Made by a program: the position numbers and the translations under genes. Shown one piece after another: positions 40,167 to 50,800 of a stretch of 64,000 nt of DNA. The stretch lies in assembly GCA_035606945.1 (NCBI GenBank), contig DATNDR010000126.1, positions 1-64,000 of the forward strand, in the 5' to 3' direction. Under the pieces are notes generated by a model. The model searched no databases. It was not told the DNA's origin and worked only from the letters and a program-made list of their open reading frames with translations. The DNA is from GCA-003244245 sp035606945 (GTDB lineage Bacteria; Actinomycetota; Actinomycetes; Mycobacteriales; Pseudonocardiaceae). Numbering within the stretch: position 1 is the stretch's first letter; every line of letters starts with the position of its first letter.

Positions 40167-41194
40167 GGGGGGTGCTCGCGCCACTGACCAAGCTGATCGT
40201 GTTCACCGTTGTCGTCGCGCTGGCCACCGGCCTGATCGCGCTGACCATCGCCAACGTCACGCTGACCGCCACGACCAGGTACCTGGCCCGGTTCACCGAC
40301 GTCAGTGGTCTGCTGGTGGGCGACGACGTACGCATTGCCGGGGTCCGGGTGGGCTCGGTGGACTCCATCGAGCTGATCGATCGCCGGTTCGCTCAGGTGG
40401 GCTTCAGCATGGACGCGAACCAGCACCTGCCGGTGTCGGTGACCGCCGCGGTGCTGTACCGCAATCTGTTCGGGCAGCGCTACCTCGCGCTGGCGCGGGG
40501 TCCCGGCCCGGTCGGCCGGAGCCTGCCGCCGGGCGGCTTGATCCCGATCGAGCACACCACCCCACCGCTGGATCTCACCGTGCTGTTCAACGGTTTCAAG
40601 CCGCTGCTGGTCGGGCTGGATCCGGCACAGCTCAACCAGCTGTCCTGGGAGATCGTGCAGGTGCTGCAGGGCCAGGGCGGCACCGTGGAAAGCCTGCTGG
40701 CCAGTACCTCCTCGCTGACCAGGGACATCGCCGACCGGGACCGGGTGATCGGCGACCTGATCGCGAACCTGAACGTGGTGCTGGATACCGTCAACGCCCG
40801 CGACGAGCAGCTGTCCGCGCTGATCCTGCAACTGCAGCGGCTGGTGTCGGGACTGGCCGCGGACCGGGAGCCGATCGGGCAGGCGATCGTCTCGATCGAC
40901 CAGCTGGCCGGCACCACCGCCGGGCTGCTGCGCGACGCCCGCCCGCCGCTGCGCGACGACATCGCCGGGCTGGGTGCGCTGTCGACGAACCTGGCGGACA
41001 GCGCGCAGGTCATCGACCGGGTGCTGCGGTTCCTGCCGGAGAAACTAACCAAGCTCAGCCGGGCTGGCAGCTACGGCTCGTGGTTCAACTTCTACCTCTG
41101 TGGGGTCGAAGGCACTGTCACGGTGCCTGTGGCCAACGCGCCGCTGGTCGTCCCGCTGACCACGCCGCCGCCCGCGGCGAGGTGCTCGCCGTGA
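40163..41194 (+). CDS. mceB: Mce family protein B
   Basis: A 343-residue protein with an N-terminal membrane segment (LIVFTVVVALATGLIALTIA), MCE domain (YLARFTDVSGLLVGDDVRIA, GVRVGSVDSI, LFGQRYLALARG) and coiled helical region ending in LCGVEGTV. The GTG start overlaps mceA, and its stop overlaps mceC. Confidence 0.92.
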   Translation: MRGVLAPLTKLIVFTVVVALATGLIALTIANVTLTATTRYLARFTDVSGLLVGDDVRIAGVRVGSVDSIELIDRRFAQVGFSMDANQHLPVSVTAAVLYRNLFGQRYLALARGPGPVGRSLPPGGLIPIEHTTPPLDLTVLFNGFKPLLVGLDPAQLNQLSWEIVQVLQGQGGTVESLLASTSSLTRDIADRDRVIGDLIANLNVVLDTVNARDEQLSALILQLQRLVSGLAADREPIGQAIVSIDQLAGTTAGLLRDARPPLRDDIAGLGALSTNLADSAQVIDRVLRFLPEKLTKLSRAGSYGSWFNFYLCGVEGTVTVPVANAPLVVPLTTPPPAARCSP

Positions 41195-42180
41195 TGTTGT
41201 CGAGCTCTCGCCGCCATATTGCCATCGGGATCGCCGGACTGGTCATCCTGGCGCTGCTGGCCACCGCGGCGTACAACGCGGACAAGCTGCCGTTCATCGG
41301 TGGCGGCACGATCTACACCGCGCAGTTCGGCGACGCTGCCGGGCTACAGGCCGGCGATCCGGTGTACATCGCCGGGGTCGAGGTCGGCCGGGTCACCGCC
41401 GTTGAGCTGGCCGGTGACCGGGTGCGGGCGTCGCTGCGCGTCCGCAACGCCTGGCTCGGGGACCAGACCAACGCCGCCATCGAGATCAAGAGCCTGCTGG
41501 GCGCGAAGTCGGTGAGCCTGGACCCGCGCGGCGAGCATGCCCTGGACCCCCGTACACCCATCCCGCTGGCCCGCACCGCGTCGCCCTACGACGTTATCGA
41601 GGCGCTGAGCGGGTTATCCGGGACGCTCCAGCGAGTCGACACCGCCCAGCTCGAGCAGAGCCTGCAGACGCTGGCCGACACATTTCGCGGCACCCCCGCT
41701 GATGTGCGGGGCACTCTGGAAGGGCTGTCGCGCCTTTCGGAGACCATCGCCGGCCGCGACCAGCAGGTCCGCCACCTGCTGGCCGGCACCGAGGCGCTGA
41801 CCGGGGTGCTGGCCGGTCGCAACGCCGAGTTCGAGCGGCTGCTCGCCGACGGCAACCTGCTGCTGGCCGAGCTGCGCCGCCGCCGGGAGGCGATCAGCGC
41901 GCTGCTGACCAACGTCCAGGCGCTGTCGGTGCAGCTGCGTGGCCTGGTCGCCGACAACAGCGCCCAGCTGCGGCCGGCGCTGCAGCAGCTCGACCGGGTA
42001 GCCGCGGTGCTGCAACGAAACCAGCTCAACCTGGATCGGGGCCTGCAGCTCGAGCCGGTGTTCATCCGGCTGTTCACCAACACGCTGGGCAACGGACGGT
42101 GGTTCGACAACTACATCTGCGGGTTGCTCCCGCCACCGACCGCGCTGGGCCCGCTGGTCATCAACGAGCGGGGGTGCTGA
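41194..42180 (+). CDS. mceC: Mce family protein C
   Basis: A 328-residue protein: anchor (AIGIAGLVILALLATAAYN), MCE domain (TAQFGDAAGLQAGDPVYIAG, VEVGRVTAVEL, LLGAKSVSLDPRG) and helical repeats. I chose the ATG at 41194, which shares one base with the mceB stop (TGATG); GTG 41191 is equally placed for the ribosome-binding site GAGGTG. Confidence 0.91.
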   Translation: MLSSSRRHIAIGIAGLVILALLATAAYNADKLPFIGGGTIYTAQFGDAAGLQAGDPVYIAGVEVGRVTAVELAGDRVRASLRVRNAWLGDQTNAAIEIKSLLGAKSVSLDPRGEHALDPRTPIPLARTASPYDVIEALSGLSGTLQRVDTAQLEQSLQTLADTFRGTPADVRGTLEGLSRLSETIAGRDQQVRHLLAGTEALTGVLAGRNAEFERLLADGNLLLAELRRRREAISALLTNVQALSVQLRGLVADNSAQLRPALQQLDRVAAVLQRNQLNLDRGLQLEPVFIRLFTNTLGNGRWFDNYICGLLPPPTALGPLVINERGC

Positions 42181-42182
42181 GC

Positions 42183-43358
42183 ATGCCCCGCTGGGTAAGC
42201 CGGGTGATCGCGGCCGGCTGCGTGCTCGGGGTGCTGGCGGTCGCCGCTGCCGCCGCGGTGTGGTGGCTGGAACCGCGCCCGGGGCGCACCATCACCGCCT
42301 ACCTGCGTTCCGCGGTCGCGGTGTACCCGGACAACCCGGTCCTGATCCTCGGCGTGCCGGTCGGCCGGATCACCACGGTGGTGCCGCAGGGCCGCCTGGT
42401 CAAGGTCGTCATGACGGTGGATCGCTCGGTCGACGTGCCGGCCGGCGCTTCGGCGGTGGTGTTGCAGCCCAGCCTGGTCGCCGGCCGCAGCATCCAGCTG
42501 ACGCCGGCCTACACCGGCGGCCCGACGATGCCCGACGGGGGAGTCATCCCGGTGCAGCGCACCGCGGTCCCGCTGGGCATCGACGACCTGGCCCGGGCCG
42601 CGAACGACCTGGCGACCATGCTCGGGCCGACCGGCGCCAACCGCAATGGGGCGCTCTCCGACGCGCTCGACGTCGCCGCCGCCAACCTCCGAGGCAATGG
42701 ACAGGCGATCAACAACACCATCGGAGACGTGGCAGCGCTGTCCGAGACGCTGGCCGGGTCCCGCAAGCAGCTGTTCGCCACCGTCACCCAGCTGCAGTCC
42801 TTCGTATCCACCCTGGCCGCCAACGACGCGCAGGTGCGCCAGTTCACCACCCAGCTCGCCGACGTGTCGAATTACCTGGCCGGGGAGCGCGGTGACCTCG
42901 GTGCGGCGCTGCGGGAGCTGTCTTTGGCGCTGGGTGAGGTCGCCGCGTTCGTGCAGGACAACCGGGCGGTGCTGAAGTCCAACGTGGACCGGCTCACCGA
43001 GGTGACCGCCGTGCTGGTGCACCAACGCGAAGCGTTGGGTCAGATCATCGACATCGCACCCACCGCGCTGAGCAACCTGAACAACGCCTACAACGCCTCC
43101 TCCGGCACCCTGGACACCCGGCTCAACATCGAGGAGCTGCGCGCTCCGCCGATCCTGCTGGTCTGTGAGCTGCTGCGGCGCAGCACGCCACGGCAGGTGC
43201 CGGCCACCCTGGCGCGGACCTGCGCAGCGCTGGAGCCCCAGCTCACCGGCGCGGTGCTGTTGCCCACGGCCGCCCAGGTGATCACCGCGTTGCAGGCCGG
43301 CCAGCCGCCGCCGCTGCCGTTGCTCGCACTGCCTACCGTGGATGGGGGCCGGCGATGA
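42183..43358 (+). CDS. mceD: Mce family protein D
   Basis: A 391-residue protein: anchor (VIAAGCVLGVLAVAAAAAVW), MCE domain with VYPDNPVLILGVPVGRITTV, and long helices (DAQVRQFTTQLADVSNYLAG). The ATG at 42183 follows the mceC stop by two bases, with GGGGGTGC upstream. Its stop overlaps mceE. Confidence 0.91.
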   Translation: MPRWVSRVIAAGCVLGVLAVAAAAAVWWLEPRPGRTITAYLRSAVAVYPDNPVLILGVPVGRITTVVPQGRLVKVVMTVDRSVDVPAGASAVVLQPSLVAGRSIQLTPAYTGGPTMPDGGVIPVQRTAVPLGIDDLARAANDLATMLGPTGANRNGALSDALDVAAANLRGNGQAINNTIGDVAALSETLAGSRKQLFATVTQLQSFVSTLAANDAQVRQFTTQLADVSNYLAGERGDLGAALRELSLALGEVAAFVQDNRAVLKSNVDRLTEVTAVLVHQREALGQIIDIAPTALSNLNNAYNASSGTLDTRLNIEELRAPPILLVCELLRRSTPRQVPATLARTCAALEPQLTGAVLLPTAAQVITALQAGQPPPLPLLALPTVDGGRR

Positions 43359-44569
43359 GCCGGTGGGCCGCCGTAGCGCTGTGCACATCGATTGTGGGCG
43401 CGTCGACCCTGGTGGTGACCGGATGCGGCGTGCTGCAGGGCGGCCTGCAAAACGTGCCGCTGCCCGGTGGTGCGGACACCGGATCGAATCCCTACCACGT
43501 CACCGCGGAGTTCTCCGACGTCCTGGAACTCGCGCCGCAGTCACTGGTGAAGGTCAACGACGTGTCGGTCGGTGCGGTCCGGGAGATCAGGCTCGCCCCG
43601 GACACCTGGCATGCCATCGTGACGATGGAGGTCAACCGCAGCGTCGCGCTGCCGGCCAACGCGGTCGCCCGGGTGCGCACCACGAGCCTGCTGGGGGAGA
43701 AGTTCGTCGAGCTCGCCGCGCCCGCCGGCCAGCCACCACAAGGCCGGCTGGCCGACGGTGCGGTGATCCCGCTGTCCCACACCAGCCGGGCCACCGAGGT
43801 CGAGGAGGTGCTCGGAGCGCTGTCGCTGCTGCTCAACGGGGGTGGCGTCGACCAGATCCGGACCATCGCCACCGAGCTGAACGCGGCGCTGTCCGGGCAC
43901 GAGCCGCAGCTGCGGGTGCTGCTGGCGGACCTGAACACGCTGGTGTCCGGCTTGGACGCACGCAAGGCGGAGATCAACCGGGCGCTGGATGCGTTGGACC
44001 GGCTGTCGGCCACCTTGACCCGGCAGCGCACGCAGATCGCCACCGCGCTCGACGGGCTGCCCCCCGGACTGCAGGTGCTGGCCGACCAGCGCAGCCAACT
44101 GGTCGGCACCCTGCAGGCTTTGGACCGGCTGTCGGTGGTCGCCACCGACACCATCAACCGCAGCCGCGACAACCTGGTCACCGACCTGCAGCTGCTGCGC
44201 CCCACCTTGCAGCAACTGGCCACCGCGGGCACGGACCTGCCCAACGCGCTGGAGCTCATCGCCACCTACCCGTTCACCGATGGCGCCGCCCGCGAGGCCT
44301 TCCTGGGCGACTACGCCAACCTGTACGTCCGGGCTGACCTGAACCTCGGCACGGTGCTGGACAACCTCTCGTCGTCCGGGCAGCCGCTGATGGGGGTTCC
44401 CCCGCCGCTCGGGCAGTTGCTCGCTCCCGGCCGGCCGCCGGTGGGGCCGCTGCTCGAGGGTCTGTCGGGCGTGGTGCCCCCACCGCCATCGGCTTCTGGT
44501 GGTCCAGGCGGCATGGCTGACATGCTCATTCCGCTGCTGCGACCGGCCTTGCCCGGAGCACCGGCATGA
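43355..44569 (+). CDS. mceE: Mce family lipoprotein E
   Basis: A 404-residue lipoprotein: signal ending LVVTGC (lipobox), then the MCE domain (VTAEFSDVLELAPQSLVKVN, VSVGAVREI, LLGEKFVELAAP) and a helical region. MceE is the lipidated subunit of the six-protein tunnel (LprK in mycobacteria). The ATG overlaps the mceD stop as ATGA; its own stop overlaps mceF in the same way. Confidence 0.92.
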   Translation: MSRWAAVALCTSIVGASTLVVTGCGVLQGGLQNVPLPGGADTGSNPYHVTAEFSDVLELAPQSLVKVNDVSVGAVREIRLAPDTWHAIVTMEVNRSVALPANAVARVRTTSLLGEKFVELAAPAGQPPQGRLADGAVIPLSHTSRATEVEEVLGALSLLLNGGGVDQIRTIATELNAALSGHEPQLRVLLADLNTLVSGLDARKAEINRALDALDRLSATLTRQRTQIATALDGLPPGLQVLADQRSQLVGTLQALDRLSVVATDTINRSRDNLVTDLQLLRPTLQQLATAGTDLPNALELIATYPFTDGAAREAFLGDYANLYVRADLNLGTVLDNLSSSGQPLMGVPPPLGQLLAPGRPPVGPLLEGLSGVVPPPPSASGGPGGMADMLIPLLRPALPGAPA

Positions 44570-45756
44570 TCAGCACCAGAGTCCGGCTGCAGCTGCTGGC
44601 GTTCGTGATCGTCACCGTGCTCGGGGTGGGTTACGTCAGCGTCCGCTACCTCGGCGCGGGCGCGCTGTTCGGAGCGGGTCCCTACCCGGTGACCCTGCAG
44701 CTCGTCGATTCCGGCGGGATCTTCACCGGCGCTGACGTCACTTACCGCGGCGTCAGCGTCGGGCGGGTCGGCCCGTTGCGGTTGACCAGCCAAGGCGTCG
44801 ACGCCGAACTCGACATCAGGCCAGCCGCCCCGCCCATCCCGGCAGATCTGAACGCCGTGGTGAGCAACCTGTCCGTGATCGGCGAGCAGTTCGTCGACCT
44901 GCGGCCAGTGCGCGGCGACGGCCCCACGCTGCGCGCCGGGTCGGTGATCCCGGTCTCCCGGACCAGCACGCCGGTGCCGATCGGCGACCTTATCGACCAC
45001 CTGGTCACCTTCCTGCAGTCGGTGCCGCTGGATTCGCTGCGCACCGTGGTGCACGAACTGGGCACCGCGTTGCGCGGCAGCGGAGCCGACCTGCAGCTCC
45101 TGCTGGACAGCACGGATGCGTTCACCCGCGACGCCATCGCCGCCCTGCCGCAGACGCTGGCCCTGATCCGGGACGGGCGGGTGGTGTTGCAGACGCAGAA
45201 CGAGCAGTCCAGCGCGATCATCTCGTTCAGCCGGGATCTCGCGCTGCTCGCCGCCCAACTGCGTTCCTCCGACCCGGATCTGCGCCGGCTGATCGTCACC
45301 GGGCCACAGGCCGCCGGCCAGACCAGCGCCTTGCTCCAGGAAAGCGGCACCCAGATCGGCCGGCTGCTGGCCGATCTGGTCACGGTGTCCCGGGTCACGC
45401 TGCCGCGCCAGGCCGCGCTGCGGCACCTGCTGTCGGTCTACCCGGTGGTCACCGGCGGCACCGACTCGTCGGTGGTGCCCGACGACGGCTTCGCCCACCT
45501 CGGGCTGGCGCTGAATTTCTTCGATCCGTACGCCTGCGTGCGCGGCTACCAGGGCACCGTCCGGCGCTCCGGGACCGACCTCACCCCGATTCCGGCCAAT
45601 ACCGATGCCTTCTGCGCCGAGCCGCCGGGCAGCCCCACCGACGTCCGCGGCGCGCAGAACGTGCCACCCGCCGGCACGCCCGCTCCGGTGCCGGCGGGGG
45701 CCTCCAGCGGGGCGCAGATCAGGACCCTGGCGTCGATCTTGGAGGGTGGCAACTGA
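44566..45756 (+). CDS. mceF: Mce family protein F
   Basis: A 396-residue protein: anchor (LQLLAFVIVTVLGVGYVSVR), MCE domain (VTLQLVDSGGIFTGADVTYR, VSVGRVGPLRL, IGEQFVDLRP) and a helical part, ending in a Pro/Ala-rich tail. It completes the MceA-F set. Two Mce-associated genes follow. Confidence 0.92.
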   Translation: MISTRVRLQLLAFVIVTVLGVGYVSVRYLGAGALFGAGPYPVTLQLVDSGGIFTGADVTYRGVSVGRVGPLRLTSQGVDAELDIRPAAPPIPADLNAVVSNLSVIGEQFVDLRPVRGDGPTLRAGSVIPVSRTSTPVPIGDLIDHLVTFLQSVPLDSLRTVVHELGTALRGSGADLQLLLDSTDAFTRDAIAALPQTLALIRDGRVVLQTQNEQSSAIISFSRDLALLAAQLRSSDPDLRRLIVTGPQAAGQTSALLQESGTQIGRLLADLVTVSRVTLPRQAALRHLLSVYPVVTGGTDSSVVPDDGFAHLGLALNFFDPYACVRGYQGTVRRSGTDLTPIPANTDAFCAEPPGSPTDVRGAQNVPPAGTPAPVPAGASSGAQIRTLASILEGGN

Positions 45757-45802
45757 GGGTCGCAGGGCATCACCCAACGTCACGTCTCTACCCTGGCCCC
45801 CC

Positions 45803-46429
45803 ATGAGGCTCACCCTCGTGCTCGCGGCGCTCGCCACCCTTGCAGTGGGCATCGCCGGCTGGTTCGGCGTGTCGTGGTACCAGGCGGCTCACGACGGGTC
45901 CCTCGCCTCTGGCGTCGCCCGGGATACCGTGCTTCAGGACGCCCAGCAGGCGACGATCAACCTCAACACGCTGGACTACCGGCGGGTGCAGAACGGGCTG
46001 GCGCTGTGGGAACAGTCGGCGACCGGTTCGCTACTCGATGAGGTGCGGGCCAATCGAGCAACCTACGCGCAGGTCATCACCGACTCGAAAACCGCCACGA
46101 CCGCCAGCGCCCTCGATGGCGCGGTCGCCGAGCTCGACGAGCGTGCCGGTACCGCGCGCGTGCTCATCGGAGTGGACGTGACGGCTGTCCACGGCGCCGG
46201 GCAGGCCAGTTGCGTGCGCCGGCGTATCCAGCTGGAGATGCGTCGCTCGGGTGCGGGTGTCCCGCCAGGCTCGGGTGCGGGTGTCCCGCCAGGCTCAGAA
46301 GGTGCCGGCGCCGTCTGGAAGGCCGAGAAATTGGCGCCGGTCGGCGGAGCGAACCCGGTTCCTGGAGCGTGCCCATCGGTCCAGCCGCCACCAGAACCCG
46401 GGCCACCCCAAGCTGGGCCACCGAGATAG
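45803..46429 (+). CDS. Mce-associated membrane protein, first of the downstream pair
   Basis: A 208-residue single-span protein (LAALATLAVGIAGWFGVSWY) whose domain DTVLQDAQQATINLNTLDYR, LWEQSATGSLL and LDERAGTARVLIGVDV closely repeats the product at 34887-35483. An insert SGAGVPPGSGAGVPPG comes from a 24-base tandem duplication. I chose the ATG at 45803; the ribosome-binding site is poor. Confidence 0.83.
   Translation: MRLTLVLAALATLAVGIAGWFGVSWYQAAHDGSLASGVARDTVLQDAQQATINLNTLDYRRVQNGLALWEQSATGSLLDEVRANRATYAQVITDSKTATTASALDGAVAELDERAGTARVLIGVDVTAVHGAGQASCVRRRIQLEMRRSGAGVPPGSGAGVPPGSEGAGAVWKAEKLAPVGGANPVPGACPSVQPPPEPGPPQAGPPR
46246..46293. repeat. 24-bp perfect tandem duplication within a coding region
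   Basis: The unit at 46246-46269 is repeated exactly at 46270-46293. It keeps the frame and duplicates SGAGVPPG in the Mce-associated protein. The paralog at 34887-35483 lacks the insert, so the expansion is specific to this copy. Confidence 0.9.
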
Positions 46430-46439
46430 GAGGCGGATC

Positions 46440-47165
46440 GTGCCGATGCAGCGTCCTCGCTCGGATCCCCACTCGATCCGCCGCCGACCGCGGGTCGCCG
46501 GTAGGCGACCGTCCACCGATCGGCCCGGTCAGCTCGACCAGCACGGCAACCGTCCCGGTGCGATCGCCCTGGATGATCCGGCCGTTCGCCCAGCGGAGGT
46601 TGTCGTCGGCGAGAAGGTCGTTGCCGGCGACGGGGCCGTCCGGCCCGCCGGGCGTGCCCGGTGGTCGACCCCGGTACGGGTCGCCCTGGTGGTTGTCACG
46701 CTGATCGCGCTGGGTCTGGCGGCATGGTGGCGCGGCGAGACCCACGCGCTGCTCGGAAGTGCGGCGGCGAGCAACCGCGCGCTGCTCGATGTCGGCACCA
46801 CCGCCGAGATCTCCGGGCAGGTCCGTGATGCGGTGGAACGCGTGTTCTCCTATGACTTCGCCCGGCTCGATGAAAACGAACGGGCTGCTACCGCCGTTAT
46901 CACCGGCCCGTTCGCCGTCGACTACCGTCGCCAGTTCGTCCGGGTGCGGGAACTGGCGCCGGGCCAGCAGGTTGTGGTGGTGGCGACGGTACCCGCGCTG
47001 GCCGTCAAGGTGCTCGATGGTGACCGGGCGATCGTGGTGGTGTTCATCGACCAGCAGGCCAATCGCAGCGGCCAGGCGCAGCCGCTCGAGGCCGCGGGTA
47101 GGTTGCGGGTCACTGCGCAACGGGTCACCGGCATCTGGAAGATCGCCGACGTCGAGCCGTTCTGA
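46440..47165 (+). CDS. Mce-associated membrane protein, second of the downstream pair
   Basis: A 241-residue protein with a polar N-terminus, one membrane helix (VALVVVTLIALGLAAWWRG) and a domain EISGQVRDAVERVFSYDFAR, LDENERAATAVITGPF, VKVLDGDRAIVVVFIDQQAN, closely matching the product at 35539-36114. The GTG at 46440 follows GGAGG by six bases and the preceding stop by ten. The N-terminus before the helix is longer than in the paralog. Confidence 0.84.
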   Translation: MPMQRPRSDPHSIRRRPRVAGRRPSTDRPGQLDQHGNRPGAIALDDPAVRPAEVVVGEKVVAGDGAVRPAGRARWSTPVRVALVVVTLIALGLAAWWRGETHALLGSAAASNRALLDVGTTAEISGQVRDAVERVFSYDFARLDENERAATAVITGPFAVDYRRQFVRVRELAPGQQVVVVATVPALAVKVLDGDRAIVVVFIDQQANRSGQAQPLEAAGRLRVTAQRVTGIWKIADVEPF

Positions 47166-47852
47166 TCGCCCAGAACCTGGCGCATCATGGGAAAAGTCTG
47201 GTGATCAATTTCAGCGATCATGCTGCCCGGTGAGAGGCGGTGGGCATTCCGTCCTTCGCCCGGTTGAGCCTGCGGCGGCACTCCGGTGCCCCGTGCCTGG
47301 CGCCGAGTTCGCACTTCGATACGTTATGAAGCCCAGCGGGGCACCGGCTGCAGCCGACGATCCAGTTCGACGAAAGCGGGTTTTGGTGCGCTGATCGGTC
47401 GAACCGATCGGGTTCTGGCCGCTGATCGTGCACATCCGACCACTGATCGGACGACCAACTCTTGACTGCGGCCGTCCGGCAGGTCACTCTAGGACCACGC
47501 TTACGCCGACTCGAATTCGGCGCTGGACAGTCGCCGTCCTAGCGGCTAGACTGCCTCTTTGCGCTGCCCTTTTCCCGCCTCCTGCCTGGGAACCCTGCCG
47601 TGGGACCTCCTGTGCGCAGGGCGCATCGGACTGCGTCAGCGTTCATGGTAACTGAAGCCTCAGGCTCGCCAGCCCGGTTGCAGTTTCCAACGACAACTTC
47701 ATCGGCCAGACACGCACACCCTCTCACAACTCCATCAGCAACTGCACCAACACCGCGCCGGGAATGTGGTTTCCAGCTGACTCTGCCAGGAGTCTCCGCC
47801 AGGACACCCCGACCCTGCGCTCGGCAGCGCTAGTGTTCGGAAGGACGCAATC
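47166..47852. other. Long rpoB upstream region
   Basis: This 687-base gap holds a GATCGGT/ACCGATC inverted repeat at 47393-47409, a TTGACT at 47462 without a clean -10, and the good promoter at 47524-47552. From that promoter the rpoB leader would be about 290 bases, long enough for regulation, but I see no convincing hairpin series or gene in it. Confidence 0.5.
47524..47552 (+). promoter_or_regulatory. Promoter of rpoB
   Basis: TGGACA at 47524-47529 and TAGACT at 47547-47552 are separated by exactly 17 bases, a near-consensus housekeeping-sigma promoter. It lies about 300 bases upstream of the rpoB start. Confidence 0.72.
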
Positions 47853-50800
47853 TTGGCAGTCTCCCGCCCGACCAAGACCCCTGCTGCGAACAACTCAGTA
47901 CCCCGGCTCCCGGGAGCCCCGATCCGGCCGTCTTTCGCGAAGATCCGCGAGCCGCTCCAGGTACCCGATCTTCTGGACTTGCAGCTCCAATCGTTCGAGT
48001 GGCTGGTTGGTGCCGAAGAGTGGTACCAGCGCCGGATCGATGCCGGTGACGAGGACCCCATCGGGGGTCTCGCCGAGGTGCTCGAGGAGATCTCTCCCAT
48101 CGAGGACTTCTCCGGCTCGATGTCGCTGTCCTTCTCCGATCCCCGCTTCGACGACGTCAAGGCCTCCGTCGAGGAGTGTCGGGACAAGGACATGACCTAC
48201 GCGGCGCCGCTGTTCGTCACTGCCGAGTTCACCAACAACAACACCGGGGAGATCAAATCCCAGACGGTGTTCATGGGTGACTTCCCGATGATGACGTCCA
48301 AGGGCACCTTCATCATCAACGGCACCGAGCGGGTCGTGGTATCGCAGCTCGTTCGCTCCCCCGGCGTGTACTTCGACCATGCGGTGGACAAGACCACCGA
48401 CAAGGACGTCTACAGCGTCAAGATCATCCCCAGTCGCGGCGCGTGGCTTGAGTTCGACGTCGACAAGCGCGACACGGTAGGCGTGCGCATCGACCGCAAG
48501 CGCCGCCAGCCGGTGACCGTGCTGCTCAAGGCGCTGGGCTGGACGACCGAGCGGATCGCCGCGCGGTTCGCGCACTCCGAGACGCTGCTGGCCACCCTGG
48601 AGAAGGATCACACCGGTGGCCCCGACGAGGCGCTGCTGGACATCTACCGCAAGCTGCGCCCGGGTGAGCCGCCGACCAAGGAAAGCGCGCAGGCACTGCT
48701 GGAGAACCTGTTCTTCAAGGTCAAGCGCTATGACCTGGCCAAGGTCGGCCGCTACAAGGCCAACAAGAAGCTGGGCTTGGCGCTGCCCTACCGCAACGGG
48801 GTGCTCACCGAGGACGACATCGTCACCACGATCGACTACCTGGTGCGGCTGCACGCGGGTGAGACGACCATGCCGGTCGCAGCTGGTGCGCCCGGTGACG
48901 TGGTGCCGGTGGAAACCGACGACATCGACCACTTCGGCAACCGCCGCCTGCGCACCGTCGGCGAGCTGATCCAGAACCAGATCCGGGTCGGGCTCTCGCG
49001 CATGGAGCGGGTCGTCCGGGAGCGGATGACCACCCAGGACGTCGAGGCCATCACGCCGCAGACCCTGATCAACATCCGCCCGGTGGTCGCGGCGATCAAG
49101 GAGTTCTTCGGTACGTCGCAGCTGTCCCAGTTCATGGACCAGACCAACCCGCTGGCGGGATTGACCCACAAGCGGCGGCTGTCCGCGCTGGGTCCCGGTG
49201 GTCTGTCCCGCGAGCGGGCCGGCTTCGAGGTCCGCGACGTGCACTCGTCGCACTACGGCCGGATGTGTCCGATCGAGACCCCGGAGGGCCCGAATATCGG
49301 GCTTATCGGCTCGTTGTCTTCATATGCCCGGGTCAACCCGTTCGGCTTCATCGAGACGCCCTACCGCAAGGTCGTCGACGGTTTCGTCACCGAACAGGTC
49401 GACTACCTGACCGCTGACGAGGAGGACCGGCACGTCATCGCGCAGGCCAACGCGGTGCTCAACGACGACGGTTCCTTCGCCGAGGACCGCGTGCTGGTGC
49501 GGCGCAAGGGCGGCAGCGAGGTCGACTCCATCGACCCGCTCGGCGTCGACTACATGGACGTCTCGCCGCAGCAGATGGTCTCGGTGGCCACCGCGATGAT
49601 CCCGTTCGTGGAGCACGACGACGCCAACCGGGCGCTGATGGGCGCCAACATGCAGCGCCAGGCGGTGCCCCTGCTGCGCAGCGAGGCGCCGCTGGTCGGT
49701 ACCGGCATGGAGCTGCGCGCCGCGGTGGATGCCGGTGACGTCGTGGTGGCCGACAAGGCCGGCGTGGTCGAGGAGCTGTGCGCCGACTACGTCACCGTGA
49801 TGGCCGACGACGGAACCCGGCAGACCTACCGGATGCACAAGTTCCACCGGTCCAACCAGGGCACCTGCACCAACCAGCGGCCCATCGTGGCCGAGGGTGA
49901 CCGGGTCGAGGTCGGCCAGGTGGTCGCCGACGGGCCGTGCACCGACGAAGGCGAGATGGCGCTGGGTAAGAACCTGCTCGTGGCGATCATGCCGTGGGAG
50001 GGTCACAACTACGAAGACGCCATCATCCTGTCCCAGCGGCTGGTGCAGGACGACGTGCTCACCTCGATCCATATCGACGAGCATGAGATCGACGCCCGGG
50101 ATACCAAGCTCGGCGCCGAGGAGATCACCAGGGACATCCCGAACGTCTCCGAAGAGGTACTGGCGGATCTCGACGAGCGCGGCATTATCCGGATCGGTGC
50201 GGAGGTGCAGGCCGGCGACATCCTGGTCGGCAAGGTGACGCCCAAAGGCGAGACCGAGCTGACCCCCGAGGAGCGCCTGCTGCGGGCCATTTTCGGCGAG
50301 AAGGCCCGCGAGGTCCGCGACACCAGCCTCAAGGTGCCGCACGGTGAGACTGGCAAGGTCATCGGCATCCGGGTGTTCTCCCGGGAGGACGACGACGAGC
50401 TCTCGCCCGGGGTCAACGAGCTGGTGCGCGTCTACGTCGCCCAGAAGCGCAAGATCCAGGACGGCGACAAGCTCGCCGGCCGGCACGGGAACAAGGGCGT
50501 CATCGGCAAGATTCTGCCGGTCGAGGACATGCCGTTCCTGCCGGACGGAACGCCGGTGGACATCATCCTCAACACCCACGGTGTGCCGCGCCGGATGAAC
50601 ATCGGGCAGATCCTGGAAACCCACCTCGGCTGGATCGCCAACAGCGGGTGGCAGATCAACGGTGATCCGGACTGGGCGTCCAAGCTGCCTGAGGAGCTGT
50701 ACCAGGCCGAGCCCGGCGCTCTGGTGGCCACGCCGGTCTTCGACGGCGCGGCGGAGGAGGAGATCACCGGGCTGCTCAGCTCGACGCTGCCCAACCGCGA

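Noticed and set aside
47600..47833. 77-codon ORF in the rpoB leader
   Set aside because: No ribosome-binding site, Pro/Ser/Thr-rich random composition and no homology I can recognise.
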